From Candidatus Nitrotoga sp. CP45 (GTDB taxonomy: Bacteria; Pseudomonadota; Gammaproteobacteria; Burkholderiales; Gallionellaceae), in NCBI GenBank assembly GCA_945874105.1, contig CAMCFJ010000009.1, forward strand, positions 1 through 64,000: a stretch of DNA of 64,000 bases, given 5' to 3'. Under the pieces are notes generated by a model. The model did not search any database. It saw only the letters and a program-made list of their open reading frames with translations, and was not told the origin of the DNA. Of the stretch, positions 46,059-56,459 are shown one piece after another (within the stretch, counting starts at the first letter, position 1; each line of letters starts with the position of its first letter). Made by a program: the position numbers and the translations under genes.

Positions 46059-49000
46059 ATGTTCCGCGTGTCCCCCGGCAAGTCCTCGCTGTCTTCCTTC
46101 CGTCTCGAAAAATTGCGTGCTGTCATCAGCAACGCCCTTCCAAATGTATATTTAGCAGATGCATGCCATTGGTATTTCGTGGCGCTCAATGCGGATTTGT
46201 CAGCCACTGAAGCCAGCTTGCTGGATAAGTTGCTTGATTTGGATGATGCGGGAGAACTTAGTGGCAAGGGCAAGTTGCAACATCTGCTGGTTGTGCCGCG
46301 CTTGGGCACCATCTCGCCGTGGTCCTCCAAGGCCACGGATATTGCGCAGCATTGCAGTCTGCATAGGGTAGAGCGCATTGAGCGCGGCGTTGTGTACGCC
46401 GTCAAGACCAAGGATGGCAAAGCGCTGACGCAAGCAGAATTGAAAGTGTTGCTGCTGCTAATGCATGACCGCATGACAGAGTCCGTGTTTGATCCTGTGG
46501 TTAGTCTCAAAACAGGCTTCAATGATGTGGCAAAAAAGATTTTCCGTCATGGTGAGCCACTGCCGCTGTCTACTGTGGATATTATGCACGGCGGCAGTGC
46601 GGCGCTGGCAGCGGCTAATATCGAGATGGGGCTGGCGTTGTCCAGCGATGAGATTGACTATTTGGTGGAGAGTTTCCGTCGAATCGGGCGCAATCCTACC
46701 GATGTAGAGTTGATGATGTTTGCACAGGCGAACTCCGAACATTGCCGCCACAAAATTTTCAATGCGGATTGGGTGATAGACGATGAGCAGCAAGCGATCT
46801 CGCTGTTCGGCATGATCCGCAATACCCATAAGCTGCATCCTGAAGGTACGGTGGTTGCGTATTCCGATAATTCTTCTGTGATCGAAGGAGCGCGCATTGA
46901 GCGCTTCTATCCGCGCGCCGATGGCAGCTATGCCTACAACGACGAGCTGACGCACACGCTGATGAAAGTGGAAACGCATAACCATCCCACAGCCATCTCA
47001 CCCTTCGCCGGTGCAGCCACCGGAGCGGGTGGCGAGATACGCGATGAAGGCGCGACTGGTTCCGGTTCCAAACCCAAGGCGGGGCTAACCGGGTTCTCAG
47101 TGTCCAATTTGAATATTCCTGGCTTTGAGCAGCCGTGGGAAACTTATGGCAGCGCACTCGCTAACCCCATTGCGGGTGGAGAGGGAGCCCCTCCGATTTA
47201 TGGCAAGCCGTCACGCATCGCTTCAGCATTGCAGATCATGCTGGAAGGACCACTTGGCGGTGCAGCGTTCAATAATGAGTTTGGCCGTCCCAATCTGGCC
47301 GGTTATTTTCGCACCTTTGAAGAGACCGTCAACGACGAGGTGCGCGGTTATCACAAGCCCATTATGCTGGCCGGCGGGGTGGGCAGTATCGCGGCGCAGC
47401 ATACGCACAAGCATGCATTGCCTGTGGGCGCGCTGCTGATCCAGCTGGGCGGGGCAGGGATGTTGATCGGTCTGGGCGGCGGTGCGGCATCCAGCATGGA
47501 TACCGGTGCCAATGCGGAAAATCTGGATTTTGCTTCGGTGCAGCGCGGCAATCCCGAGATGCAACGTCGTGCGCAGGAAGTCATTGACCGGTGCTGGCAG
47601 ATGCGTGAGAACAATCTCATCTTGTCCATACACGATGTTGGTGCGGGCGGCATCTCCAACGCTTTGCCGGAACTGGTACATGGCGGCGGACGCGGCGCTC
47701 GTTTTGAATTGCGTGCTGTTCCATCTGAAGAGCGCGGGATGTCGCCGATGCAGATTTGGAGCAATGAAGCGCAGGAACGCTATGTGCTGGCGATTGATCC
47801 GTCACGTTTGGATGAGTTTAAAGCGTTGTGCGAGCGTGAACGCTGTCCCTTCGCCGTGCTGGGGCGCGCAATTGCCGATGACCAATTGATCGTGCATGAC
47901 GAACTATTTAAAAATAATGCGGTGGATATGCCGTTGTCGGTACTGTTGGGCAAGCCACCTAAAATGACGCGCAATGTAAAGCGCGAGGGTGTGAAGCTGC
48001 CTGCATTTGATGTCAGCAAAATAAATCTTAAAGATGCAATCGAGCGCACGCTGCGCTTACCCTCCGTGGCCGACAAAACTTTCCTTATCAGCATCGGTGA
48101 TCGCACTGTGGGTGGATTGACTGCACGCGACCAGATGGTGGGGCCGTGGCAAGTTCCAGTCGCGGATGTGGCAGTGACCTTGATGGGCTTCAATACGGCA
48201 TTGGGTGAGGCTTTCGCCTTGGGTGAGCGCACCCCGCTGGCGGTGTTGAACCCTCCGGCTTCCGGACGAATGGCTGTGGGAGAGGCGATTACCAACATTG
48301 CAGCGGCGCGCATCGAAAAGATCGGCGACATTAAGCTATCGGCCAACTGGATGGCGGCTGCCGGTCATCACGGAGAAGATGCTGCGCTGTTTGACACCGT
48401 GCGTGCGGTGGGCATGGAACTGTGTCCGCAACTCGGCATTAGCATTCCGGTAGGCAAGGACTCCATGTCCATGCGAACAGCATGGCAGGAAGGCACCGAG
48501 AAAAAGGCGGTAACGGCCCCATTGTCGCTCATCGTGACAGCCTTCGCGCCGTGCATGGATGCACGTTTGACATTGACGCCGCAATTGGCAGCCAATTTGG
48601 ATACCGTATTGCTGCTGATTGATCTGGGCGAAGGCAAGAACCGCATGGGCGGCTCGGCGCTGGCGCAGGTGTATAAACAGGTGGGTAATGTTGGACCCGA
48701 CCTCGACGATGCGGGCAAGCTCAAAATATTTTTTGACGTTGTCCAGCGCATGAATAGTGAGGGCAAGTTGCTGGCTTATCATGACCGTTCGGACGGCGGA
48801 TTGTTTACCACGCTGTGCGAAATGGCGTTTGCTTCCCATGTCGGCCTGACCATAAATCTTGATGAATTGCAGGGAGATGTCCTAAGCACATTGTTCAACG
48901 AAGAGCTGGGAGCGGTGGTGCAGGTATATGGCCGCGATTTACAGTATGTGCTGGGCGTGTGCCATAGCGCAGGGCTGTCGGCGGTTCGTTCGGTTGCCAA

Positions 49001-50009
49001 GCTAAATGTAAGCGGCACGATAGATATTGTGCAGCAAGGCAAAACATTGTTCAGCGAGACGGGTGTTAACCTGAAGCGCATCTGGTCGGAAACGACTTAC
49101 CGGATGCAGATGCTACGCGACAACCCGGCTTGCGCCCAGCAGGAATATGATCGCATCCTGGACGCTGCCGATCCTGGCTTGCAAGTGAAACTCACTTACG
49201 ATCTGAACGAAAATATTGTCGCGCCTGCGCTGCTGAAATGTCGTCCAACAATCGCCATCTTGCGTGAACAGGGTGTGAACGGCCATGTCGAGATGGCGGC
49301 GGCGTTTGACCGTGCCGGCTTCGCGGCGGTGGACGTGCACATGAGCGACATCATCACTGGCCGCGTTAAGTTGGCGGATTTTAAAGGGGTGGCGGCGTGC
49401 GGCGGTTTTTCCTATGGCGATGTACTAGGGGCGGGCGAAGGCTGGGCAAAATCCATCTTGTTCAACCCACGTGCACGGGATGAATTCGAAGCCTTCTTCA
49501 AGCGTGATGATACGTTTGCTCTGGGCGTGTGTAATGGCTGCCAGATGATGAGCAATTTGCACGAAATTATTCCAGGGGCAGAACATTGGGCCCATTTTGG
49601 GCGCAATTTGTCGGAGCAGTTTGAGGCGCGTTTCGTGATGGTAGAAGTGCAGCCCTCGCCCTCGATTTTATTTGATGGCATGGCAGGTAGCCGTATGCCC
49701 ATCGTGGTGGCGCACGGCGAGGGATACGCCCATTTCGGCAGCAACAAGCGCTTGAAGACGGCGCAGCCGTTGGTCACACTTCGTTATATAGACAACTACG
49801 GCCAGCCGACAGAAACTTATCCACTTAATCCAAACGGTTCGCCACAGGGTATTACCGGACTGACCACAGCTGACGGACGATTCAGCATCATGATGCCGCA
49901 CCCGGAACGGCTGTTTCGGGCGTTGCAGCATTCCTGGCATCCAGCAGAATGGAAGGAAAGTGGAGCATGGTTGAAAATGTTCCAGAATGCGCGCAAGTGG
50001 GTTAACTAG
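46059..50009 (+). CDS. purL: Phosphoribosylformylglycinamidine synthase
   Basis: The 1316-aa single-chain FGAM synthase of purine synthesis, converting FGAR, glutamine and ATP to FGAM. The N-terminal PurS-like region and linker are followed by two AIR-synthase-like halves ([12 protein letters not shown] segment [45 protein letters not shown]) and a C-terminal class I glutaminase with nucleophile cysteine in [13 protein letters not shown] (near 1150) and the catalytic [11 protein letters not shown]. Length fits the large proteobacterial type. Single gene. Confidence 0.96.
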   Translation: MFRVSPGKSSLSSFRLEKLRAVISNALPNVYLADACHWYFVALNADLSATEASLLDKLLDLDDAGELSGKGKLQHLLVVPRLGTISPWSSKATDIAQHCSLHRVERIERGVVYAVKTKDGKALTQAELKVLLLLMHDRMTESVFDPVVSLKTGFNDVAKKIFRHGEPLPLSTVDIMHGGSAALAAANIEMGLALSSDEIDYLVESFRRIGRNPTDVELMMFAQANSEHCRHKIFNADWVIDDEQQAISLFGMIRNTHKLHPEGTVVAYSDNSSVIEGARIERFYPRADGSYAYNDELTHTLMKVETHNHPTAISPFAGAATGAGGEIRDEGATGSGSKPKAGLTGFSVSNLNIPGFEQPWETYGSALANPIAGGEGAPPIYGKPSRIASALQIMLEGPLGGAAFNNEFGRPNLAGYFRTFEETVNDEVRGYHKPIMLAGGVGSIAAQHTHKHALPVGALLIQLGGAGMLIGLGGGAASSMDTGANAENLDFASVQRGNPEMQRRAQEVIDRCWQMRENNLILSIHDVGAGGISNALPELVHGGGRGARFELRAVPSEERGMSPMQIWSNEAQERYVLAIDPSRLDEFKALCERERCPFAVLGRAIADDQLIVHDELFKNNAVDMPLSVLLGKPPKMTRNVKREGVKLPAFDVSKINLKDAIERTLRLPSVADKTFLISIGDRTVGGLTARDQMVGPWQVPVADVAVTLMGFNTALGEAFALGERTPLAVLNPPASGRMAVGEAITNIAAARIEKIGDIKLSANWMAAAGHHGEDAALFDTVRAVGMELCPQLGISIPVGKDSMSMRTAWQEGTEKKAVTAPLSLIVTAFAPCMDARLTLTPQLAANLDTVLLLIDLGEGKNRMGGSALAQVYKQVGNVGPDLDDAGKLKIFFDVVQRMNSEGKLLAYHDRSDGGLFTTLCEMAFASHVGLTINLDELQGDVLSTLFNEELGAVVQVYGRDLQYVLGVCHSAGLSAVRSVAKLNVSGTIDIVQQGKTLFSETGVNLKRIWSETTYRMQMLRDNPACAQQEYDRILDAADPGLQVKLTYDLNENIVAPALLKCRPTIAILREQGVNGHVEMAAAFDRAGFAAVDVHMSDIITGRVKLADFKGVAACGGFSYGDVLGAGEGWAKSILFNPRARDEFEAFFKRDDTFALGVCNGCQMMSNLHEIIPGAEHWAHFGRNLSEQFEARFVMVEVQPSPSILFDGMAGSRMPIVVAHGEGYAHFGSNKRLKTAQPLVTLRYIDNYGQPTETYPLNPNGSPQGITGLTTADGRFSIMMPHPERLFRALQHSWHPAEWKESGAWLKMFQNARKWVN

Positions 50010-50091
50010 CTCTTATCCAAAATGCGCGGAACCACACATACCGAACGCTGCCCTAACTTTCTACCTATCACAATTCTAATGTTTGAATAAC

Positions 50092-50502
50092 ATGCACGAA
50101 AAAATGGACGAAAAAAAAGATAACGCCAAGTTTCGCATAGACAAATGGCTATGGGCTGCACGGTTTTTCAAAACCCGATCTTTAGCTGTGGATGCATTAG
50201 AGTGCGGCAAAATATTATGCAATGGCGTGCGCGTTAAGCCTGCAAAATCTGTAGCAGTAGGCGATATGCTTTCTATCCGCCTTGGACCATATCAATTCAT
50301 GGTAGAGGTATTAGCGCTGTCCAGTAAACGAGGGCCGGCTCCCCAAGCGCAGATGCTTTACAGTGAGACGGAAGAAAGTCTCCTACGGAGGAAAGCGCTA
50401 TCTGATGAGTTAAAAGCACAGCCTATGCCCACTTTCCCCGGAGGGAGGCCGACCAAACGCGATCGAAGAGAAATTGAGAAGCTGAAGGGTGGTGTTTGGT
50501 AA
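50092..50502 (+). CDS. hslR: Ribosome-associated heat shock protein Hsp15 (S4 domain)
   Basis: The 136-aa protein carries an S4 RNA-binding domain at its N-terminus (FRIDKWLWAARFFKTRSLAV, CGKILCNGVRVKPAKSVAVG) and a basic C-terminal tail (GGRPTKRDRREIEKL). Hsp15 binds free 50S subunits with stalled nascent chains and helps recycle them. I used ATG 50092; a TTG at 50083 would add three residues, and a second ATG lies at 50104. It is 82 bp after purL. Confidence 0.88.
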   Translation: MHEKMDEKKDNAKFRIDKWLWAARFFKTRSLAVDALECGKILCNGVRVKPAKSVAVGDMLSIRLGPYQFMVEVLALSSKRGPAPQAQMLYSETEESLLRRKALSDELKAQPMPTFPGGRPTKRDRREIEKLKGGVW

Positions 50503-50565
50503 ATTCATGTTGAGCACTTGGTAAAGATATTGCTTGTCCAGGGTGGATGGGTTTAGTGTCGTCAT
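50410..50565 (-). CDS. Short ORF with strong start signals and a Fur-box-like site, probably a gene fragment
   Basis: ATG 50565 has AAAGGA 6 nt upstream and opens MTTLNPSTLDKQYLYQVLNM, ending at 50410 after running antisense into the hslR 3' end. The first 20 residues look like a real protein start; the rest is probably read-through into hslR, implying truncation. On the minus strand just upstream, GATAATGAGTTTCAATAGA (50576-50594) agrees with the 19-bp Fur consensus at about 13 positions. Family not recognised. Confidence 0.3.
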   Translation of the reverse strand: MTTLNPSTLDKQYLYQVLNMNLPNTTLQLLNFSSIAFGRPPSGESGHRLCF

Positions 50566-50720
50566 ACGAGTCCTTTCTATTGAAACTCATTATCATCGTA
50601 TGACTTCTTTCACACAAAAATTCTGATAGGCTCAGAATTCGCGTCCAGTACCGTTTGCACAAAACTAATAACGCTCTCGTTTAGTTTGAACAGGAACCAA
50701 AACCCCTTCGAAATCACATA

Positions 50721-51650
50721 TTACTTTTTATGTTTCATCATCCACTCAGTAGCCCGTCGCTGAGCTTCGGTAATTTCTGCTGGTGTCATGAATGATTCCA
50801 CAATCCCCAGTCCGTCCCCTATATCTGCATCATCGCCCATGCCCGCAATATTATTGACCCATTCACCAGCAACTTTAAACCATTTGCCACCTGCGCCAGC
50901 AATATTGAACCACTTATGCGCTTCAATGTAGTCACGGGGAACACCCAAGCCCATGTCATACATGACCCCCAGATTGTTTTGGGCCTCCACATCGCCCTGT
51001 TCAGCAGCCTTGTTCCACCAAAATACAGCTTGCTGGGTATCCTGAGGAACGCCTATGCCGTTGTCATACATGAACCCCAGCTTAAATTGCGCGTGTACGA
51101 CTCCCTGCTCTGCGGCCTTGCTATACCAGAACACAGCCTGCTCGTCGTCCTGAACAACGCCGTTGCCCTCTTCGTACATAACGCCCAGTTTGTATTGCGC
51201 CTGCGCAATCCCCTGCTCTGCGGCCTTGCTATACCAAGATACGGCCTGCTTGTGGTCCTGCGTAACGCCTTGGCCTTTTTCGTACATAAGACCTAGCGTG
51301 TATTGCGCCAATGCATCGCCCTTTTCCACAGCCTTGTTATACCAATGCACAGCCTGTTCGTAGTCTTGCGTAACGCCCTGGCCTTTGTAATACATCACTC
51401 CCAAATTAAATTGGGCCTCCGCAAAACCCTGATCTGCGACCTTACGATACCAATGCATAGCCTGCGGGTAGTCTTTTTTAATGCCTTGACCATCGGCATA
51501 CATATTTGCCAGATAAAATTGCGCTTCCACATGTCCATGCTCCGCCGCTTTTTTTAAAGATTCAGCAGCTTTAACATAGTCCTTGCGGTCGATAAATTTC
51601 ATTCCATCCTCAAAGTCTTTTTTAAAATTTTGAGGTGTCAGTGCTGCCAT
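50721..51650 (-). CDS. Sel1-like repeat protein
   Basis: A 309-aa protein with six Sel1-type 36-residue repeats between about residues 30 and 250, each of the pattern AxxQ-(F/Y)xLGxMYxxGxGVxQDxxQAVxWYxKAAEQG. Such repeats form a helical solenoid for protein-protein contacts. No signal peptide, so probably cytoplasmic. The C-terminus (PAEITEAQRRATEWMMKHKK) follows the common Sel1-protein ending. The high similarity between repeats suggests recent internal duplication. Function unknown; no obvious partner adjacent. Confidence 0.85.
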   Translation of the reverse strand: MAALTPQNFKKDFEDGMKFIDRKDYVKAAESLKKAAEHGHVEAQFYLANMYADGQGIKKDYPQAMHWYRKVADQGFAEAQFNLGVMYYKGQGVTQDYEQAVHWYNKAVEKGDALAQYTLGLMYEKGQGVTQDHKQAVSWYSKAAEQGIAQAQYKLGVMYEEGNGVVQDDEQAVFWYSKAAEQGVVHAQFKLGFMYDNGIGVPQDTQQAVFWWNKAAEQGDVEAQNNLGVMYDMGLGVPRDYIEAHKWFNIAGAGGKWFKVAGEWVNNIAGMGDDADIGDGLGIVESFMTPAEITEAQRRATEWMMKHKK

Positions 51651-51773
51651 GAAGTCATCCTTCCCATTAATAGACGCATAATTTATTCCTTGAGTTTAAT
51701 GTGAAGAAAAATAAACAATTGTGGTGCTGTATATCGCGTTAAAAATTCTCTGTTTCATTACTATATCAACTTC

Positions 51774-51929
51774 TCCCAGATAGTCCATTAGACCTGATTC
51801 ACGCGATGACGACGCATGCCCCCCTTTGAAAAAGGGGGGCTAGGGGGGATTTAAGCGTTGCAGGGACACAAAAATCCCCCTCAGTCCCCCTTTTTCAAAG
51901 GGGGAGGCTGGTTAAATTTATCCGGGTTT
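51774..51929. repeat. Dispersed repeat with long G/C-tract palindrome, copy 2
   Basis: Near-identical to 12070-12237 in the same orientation, starting TCCCAGATAGTCCATTAGAC. It lacks an 11-bp segment that the first copy has just before ATCCGGGTT. It occupies most of the gap between the divergently organised Sel1 gene and the VIT transporter gene. Confidence 0.7.
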
Positions 51930-51971
51930 ATTGCCCTCGTCGGTATTGCTGGGCTAGCGCTCTCAATAGCT

Positions 51972-52667
51972 TCATACAACCGTTCCAAACAGTGCGCCAA
52001 CGCCAGCGGTCAACCCCATGGCTAGCGCGCCCCAAAATGTGACGCGTATTGCACCTGCAGCCACTCGCGCTCCACCGGCACGCGCAGCCACACCACCCAG
52101 AAGCGCCAGGAACACAAGTGAAGTAACTGAGATGATGGGAATCAGGCTTGCTTCCGGAGCAAATGCTGTGACGACGAGAGGCATGGCTGCTCCAACAGCG
52201 AAGCTGCCGGCTGAAGCAAAGGTAGCCTGAAGCGGACGCGCATTATGTGCTTCAGATATCCCAAGTTCGTCGCGAATGTGTGCACCAAGCGCGTCATGCG
52301 CCATGAGTTGATCGGCTACCTGCTTCGCAAGGGCAGGATCAAGGCCGCGACCGACATAGATTGCTACCAGCTCTTTGCGCTCGCCAGGATCATCTGTCTC
52401 GAGTTCTTTTCGTTCACGCTCAATGTCTGCTCGTTCGGAATCTGCCTGTGACTTGACGGACACATACTCGCCTGCAGCCATCGACATGGCCCCTGCGACA
52501 AGACCAGCAATTCCCGCAAGCATTATGTTGTCGTGGCTTGCATGTGCAGCTGCAACACCCAGCACCAGGCTTGCAGTGGAAACGATACCGTCGTTTGCGC
52601 CCAACACTGCGGGGCGGAGCCAGCCGATTTGTCCAGCGAGATGTCGTTCAATGTGGCGTGAGCGCAT
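51972..52667 (-). CDS. VIT1/CCC1-family iron/manganese transporter
   Basis: The 231-aa inner-membrane protein has the family start GWLRPAVLGANDGIVSTASL, AGAMSMAAGEYVSVKSQAD at the end of the second helix, an acidic metal-binding helical insert (ERADIERERKELETDDP) and three C-terminal helices. Family members move Fe2+ or Mn2+ out of the cytosol or into storage. In an organism handling much iron, detoxification is plausible, but this is inference. Single gene. Confidence 0.85.
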   Translation of the reverse strand: MRSRHIERHLAGQIGWLRPAVLGANDGIVSTASLVLGVAAAHASHDNIMLAGIAGLVAGAMSMAAGEYVSVKSQADSERADIERERKELETDDPGERKELVAIYVGRGLDPALAKQVADQLMAHDALGAHIRDELGISEAHNARPLQATFASAGSFAVGAAMPLVVTAFAPEASLIPIISVTSLVFLALLGGVAARAGGARVAAGAIRVTFWGALAMGLTAGVGALFGTVV

Positions 52668-53052
52668 TTTTTAATGTTTCCGTGAAATGATGTGTGTTAA
52701 GTAAAGAAATTTGTATTGACCCTTGGGAGCTATGCCAAAGTGGCAAAGGGCGAGAATAATTACAATACGCCCCAAAATGCAAATGATAGCCTGTCTTGGT
52801 TGACTGATGGGTTAAGAAAAAAATTCCATTGAGTTAGACGGTCTAATCAAATAGTGAATGTGTTACGTATACAAGTATAGCGGGCTGCGTCCTGTTATTC
52901 GTGGCGGGCAGTGGCAAACATTCAACGGATATACCCCAATCAGCTTGCAAGAAAGGAGGGCGCATTTGGTGCGCGGTCGTTATAATTAAAAACGGACGTC
53001 AAAGCACATTGGCGGGTGTCAAGCCCACACAGAACAAAAGGATAGTAGCAAT
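52668..53052. other. Gene-free region upstream of surE
   Basis: This 385-bp gap separates two genes that are transcribed away from each other. A TATAAT-like TTATAATTA occurs at 52980 without a good -35. AAGGAGG at 52955 precedes a seven-codon frame that I do not call. No ORF, RNA gene or repeat recognised. Confidence 0.4.
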
Positions 53053-53805
53053 ATGATGCTTATGCTTAGCAATGATGATGGTTATTTTTCACCTGGCTTG
53101 GCTTGCCTTGCGGAAACGCTGTCTACTATTGCCGAAATAATAGTGGTGGCGCCAGAGCGCGACCGCAGCGGTGCAAGCAATTCTCTGACGCTGGATCGCC
53201 CACTCAATTTACGCCGCGCAGCCAACGGTTTTTATTATGTAAATGGAACGCCGACCGACTGCGTGCATTTGGCGGTTACCGGCATGCTGGATACTCAACC
53301 GGACATGGTCATTTCTGGCATTAATGCGGGTGCCAACATGGGTGACGATACAATTTATTCAGGCACGGTGGCAGCTGCGACAGAAGGTTTTTTGCTGGGC
53401 ATTCCGGCCATTGCCGTATCGTTGGCGGGCAAGGGGTTGGCGCATTACGATACTGCGGCACGTGTGGTGGCTGATCTGGTACGGCAATTTGAAAAGCGCA
53501 CTCATCCTCTTCCGTGGCTGCTCAACGTGAATGTGCCAGACATTCCCTACGAGCAATTACAAGGCCGCGAAGTGACCCGCTTGGGCAAGCGCCATAAGGC
53601 CGAGCCAGTGGTGAAGAGTACCAATCCGCACGGAGAGACTGTGTACTGGGTCGGTGCGGCTGGCAAGGCGCAGGATGCGGGTGCGGGTACGGATTTTTAT
53701 GCCATTGCTCAGCACCGTGTATCAATTACGCCGTTACAGATTGATCTGACGCAATATAGCCAGCTTGATGCGGTGGGAACGTGGCTGGCAGGTGACGCCG
53801 CATGA
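53053..53805 (+). CDS. surE: 5'/3'-nucleotidase SurE
   Basis: The 250-aa survival protein SurE dephosphorylates nucleoside monophosphates and short polyphosphates with a divalent metal. Family motifs: [19 protein letters not shown] with the metal-binding DD (about residues 8-9), [17 protein letters not shown], and [25 protein letters not shown] precedes the ATG. It overlaps pcm by 4 bp (ATGA), giving the conserved surE-pcm-nlpD stress operon. Confidence 0.95.
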   Translation: MMLMLSNDDGYFSPGLACLAETLSTIAEIIVVAPERDRSGASNSLTLDRPLNLRRAANGFYYVNGTPTDCVHLAVTGMLDTQPDMVISGINAGANMGDDTIYSGTVAAATEGFLLGIPAIAVSLAGKGLAHYDTAARVVADLVRQFEKRTHPLPWLLNVNVPDIPYEQLQGREVTRLGKRHKAEPVVKSTNPHGETVYWVGAAGKAQDAGAGTDFYAIAQHRVSITPLQIDLTQYSQLDAVGTWLAGDAA

Positions 53806-54458
53806 GCGGACGCCATAGTGGCATTGGCATGACCTCGCAGCGCACACGCGGGCGGTTGATAGAACGGTTGCGTGCGCAGGGGATTGAGGATGAGGTGGTA
53901 TTGGCGGCAATGAATGCGGTGCCGCGCCACATATTTATCGACGAAGCGCTGGCCAGTCGTGCCTATGATGATGTGTCGTTGCCGCTGGGTTTTGGCCAGA
54001 CCATTTCGCAGCCTTACATTGTGGCGCGCATGATTGAAATTCTGCGCAATGGCATGGCGCTAAAGCGCGTGCTGGAAGTGGGTACCGGTTGCGGTTATCA
54101 GGCGGCGGTGCTGGCGCAGGTGGCACAAGAGGTATATTCGGTGGAACGCGTGCAGCCTCTGTACGAGCGCGCAGTAAGCCACATGAAAGAATTGCAAATA
54201 AGAAATGTTACCTTGCGTTATGCGGACGGCAACATTGGTTTGCCGGCAGTCGCACCGTTTGATGGCATCATTATGGCGGCAGCAGCGACGCATGTATCAC
54301 CGGCATTGCTGGAGCAGCTGGCCGTGGGTGGTAGAATGGTGCTGCCATTGGGCGCACAGGAGCAGTTTCTATGCCTGATTGAGCGTGGGACACAGGGCTA
54401 TCGAGAAACTCGCCTGGAGGCGGTGAAATTCGTGCCACTATTGATGGGGAAAGTATGA
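53802..54458 (+). CDS. pcm: Protein-L-isoaspartate O-methyltransferase
   Basis: The 218-aa enzyme methylates isoaspartyl residues in damaged proteins using S-adenosylmethionine. SAM-binding motif [17 protein letters not shown] (about residues 89-105), substrate region [16 protein letters not shown], and [14 protein letters not shown] are visible. The first about nine residues are extra compared with the usual start; ATG 53829 is an alternative. Coupled by 4-bp overlaps to surE and nlpD. Confidence 0.94.
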   Translation: MSGRHSGIGMTSQRTRGRLIERLRAQGIEDEVVLAAMNAVPRHIFIDEALASRAYDDVSLPLGFGQTISQPYIVARMIEILRNGMALKRVLEVGTGCGYQAAVLAQVAQEVYSVERVQPLYERAVSHMKELQIRNVTLRYADGNIGLPAVAPFDGIIMAAAATHVSPALLEQLAVGGRMVLPLGAQEQFLCLIERGTQGYRETRLEAVKFVPLLMGKV

Positions 54459-55423
54459 CGTTGAAAAAATTCACTTTTCGATTACAGATCATTGCAATTG
54501 CAGTCATTGCCGCAGCGCTAGTGGCAGGCTGTTCTTCCGGCGGGGCTCACGCGCCCGTAGTGGAACGTGGGGTAGAGCGCGAAATGGATAGCGGAGCCAA
54601 GTTGAAAAAACCGGCTGCATCGGTAGTTGCACCAGCCATGAAAGCTGTGCCACGCGATAAAGAGGAGCGTCCGCAGATTTACGTAGTACAAAAAGGCGAT
54701 ACTTTGTATAGCATAGCCTTTAACTATGGTCTGGATTATCGCGAAATTGCCGAACTGAATAGCATTCAAAATCATGGCATGATCCAGATAGGCAAGGAGT
54801 TGCGTTTGCCCGCTGCCAGCACTTCGGTCGTGGCTAAAACTTCGGTTGAAAGCAAGCCTCTGGAAGTTCCTGTCAAAAGTCAGCCTAAGGTGGCTCAGCT
54901 GCCATATACCGAGCAGGCTGTGGCACAGATTGAAAAAATGCAGGAAGGCTTGCAAAAACCTGAAGTGATGGCGGTGGCAAAAGTTCAGGCCAAGTCTGAA
55001 ATCAGAGCCGAGGCCAGGATCGATAGTGATGCCGATGGCGATGGCAGTACGTTGGAGTGGAGTATGCCAACGTCCGGAAAGTTAATAAGCGAATTTTCTG
55101 AAACTGCCAACCGCAAGGGAATCGATATTGCCGGTAAACTGGGCCAAGCCATAGTTGCCACTTCGGCGGGCAAGGTAGTCTATAGCGGCAATGGCCTGCG
55201 CGGATATGGCAAGCTAATCATCATCAAGCATAACAAGACTTATCTCAGCGCTTACGCCCATAACGACCAGCTGCTGGTAAAGGAAGGGCAGATCGTAAGC
55301 AAAGGGCAGAAGATCGCAGAGATGGGCAACACTGATACAGATCAGGTTCGTCTGCACTTCGAGATACGCCGCTTTGGCAAGCCAGTTGATCCTGCCAAAT
55401 TCCTGCCACTCGTAAAGTTTTGA
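54455..55423 (+). CDS. nlpD: NlpD-like lipoprotein, LysM and degenerate M23 peptidase domains
   Basis: A 322-aa lipoprotein: signal peptide with lipobox LVAGC (Cys26), LysM peptidoglycan-binding domain (YVVQKGDTLYSIAFNYGL, about 76-118), a variable linker, and a C-terminal LytM/M23 domain (about 215-320). The first zinc histidine is replaced (NRKGIDIAG instead of HxGxD), while LHFEIRRFGKPVDP remains. As in E. coli NlpD this implies no peptidase activity but activation of a cell-division amidase. Placed after pcm with ATGA overlap. rpoS, the usual next gene, is not present here. Confidence 0.9.
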   Translation: MTLKKFTFRLQIIAIAVIAAALVAGCSSGGAHAPVVERGVEREMDSGAKLKKPAASVVAPAMKAVPRDKEERPQIYVVQKGDTLYSIAFNYGLDYREIAELNSIQNHGMIQIGKELRLPAASTSVVAKTSVESKPLEVPVKSQPKVAQLPYTEQAVAQIEKMQEGLQKPEVMAVAKVQAKSEIRAEARIDSDADGDGSTLEWSMPTSGKLISEFSETANRKGIDIAGKLGQAIVATSAGKVVYSGNGLRGYGKLIIIKHNKTYLSAYAHNDQLLVKEGQIVSKGQKIAEMGNTDTDQVRLHFEIRRFGKPVDPAKFLPLVKF

Positions 55424-55435
55424 GCAACACTGGCC

Positions 55436-56290
55436 TTGAGTAATACTGGTCTTGATGTAACCGACCACAGTCGCGACAGCGCGGGATTGCGCTATGTCTA
55501 TCCGGTGGTGTCGCGGCGGGCGGGCGGGGTGTCAGTTGGCATCAATCTCAATACCGATAATGCCTGCAATTGGCGCTGCATATATTGTCAGGTGCCGGAG
55601 CTCAAGCGCGGCACAGCTCCACCGGTTGATCTGGTGTTGCTGGAGCAGGAGTTGCGTGGTTTTTTTCATGAGTTGCTGCACGGTGATTTCATGCAGCGCC
55701 GCGTGCCGGAAGGGGCGCGCCGCATTAACGATATTGCGTTGTCAGGCAATGGTGAACCGACCAGCGCCAAAGAGTTTGAGCAAGTTATTACGCTCATCGG
55801 CAAGCTGCGACAAGAGCTGGCGCTGCCCGCCCATATCAAACTGGTTCTCATCACCAATGGCAGCCTAATGCACCGCAAAAACGTGCAGCAAGGCCTGCGC
55901 AAGATGGCTCAACTTAATGGTGAAGTGTGGTTCAAGGTTGACCGTGCCAGCAAGGCGGGCATGCAACGAATCAACAACAACCGCACAAGTCTGGTTAAGG
56001 TACGCGAAAACTTTGCCACCTCCATCGCGTTGTGCCCGACTTGGCTGCAAACCTGCTGGTTCATGATGGAAGGCGAGCCGCCGGGCAAGCAGGACGAGGA
56101 CGATTATCTGAATTTTCTGGCTACATTGCTGCATGACAATATCAAACCTGAAGGTGTGTTGCTTTACAGCCTGGCACGCCCCACGTTACAGCCGGAAGCG
56201 CCGAAACTGGCTACGCTGTCAGAGCAACAATTGGAAGCGTTCGCTACGCGCATTCGAGCATTAGGAGTAGAAACGAAGGTGGCAACTTGA
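55436..56290 (+). CDS. Radical SAM protein
   Basis: The 284-aa protein carries the iron-sulfur cluster motif CNWRCIYC (C-x3-C-x2-C, about residues 43-50), the glycine-rich IALSGNGEPTSAKEF and a strand KLVLITNGSLM of the radical SAM barrel. It resembles the group of short radical SAM proteins of unknown substrate; it lacks a second cluster domain. TTG at 55436 is the likely start, 12 bp after nlpD, so it probably belongs to the same transcript, taking the place where rpoS usually stands. Confidence 0.8.
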   Translation: MSNTGLDVTDHSRDSAGLRYVYPVVSRRAGGVSVGINLNTDNACNWRCIYCQVPELKRGTAPPVDLVLLEQELRGFFHELLHGDFMQRRVPEGARRINDIALSGNGEPTSAKEFEQVITLIGKLRQELALPAHIKLVLITNGSLMHRKNVQQGLRKMAQLNGEVWFKVDRASKAGMQRINNNRTSLVKVRENFATSIALCPTWLQTCWFMMEGEPPGKQDEDDYLNFLATLLHDNIKPEGVLLYSLARPTLQPEAPKLATLSEQQLEAFATRIRALGVETKVAT

Positions 56291-56459
56291 GTTGGGAAAA
56301 ACGGTTTCCAAGCGTGCAAGCTTTTTTCGATTCTGAAAACTGTTCTGTTACATATCATATTTTTGAAAAAATAAATCCGCTGCAATTAACCGCGCACTTG
56401 GAGAATGGCTTGCCTGCCTTTAGGTATAATCCGCGCCTCATTTATTTCTTGAACTCTCC

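Noticed and set aside
50721..51650. Tandem DNA repeats in the Sel1 gene as a CRISPR-like array
   Set aside because: The about 108-bp periodicity is that of the 36-residue protein repeats in a continuous reading frame.
52955..52988. Seven-codon frame after AAGGAGG upstream of surE as a leader peptide
   Set aside because: No attenuator-type hairpins or runs of a regulatory codon follow; likely chance.
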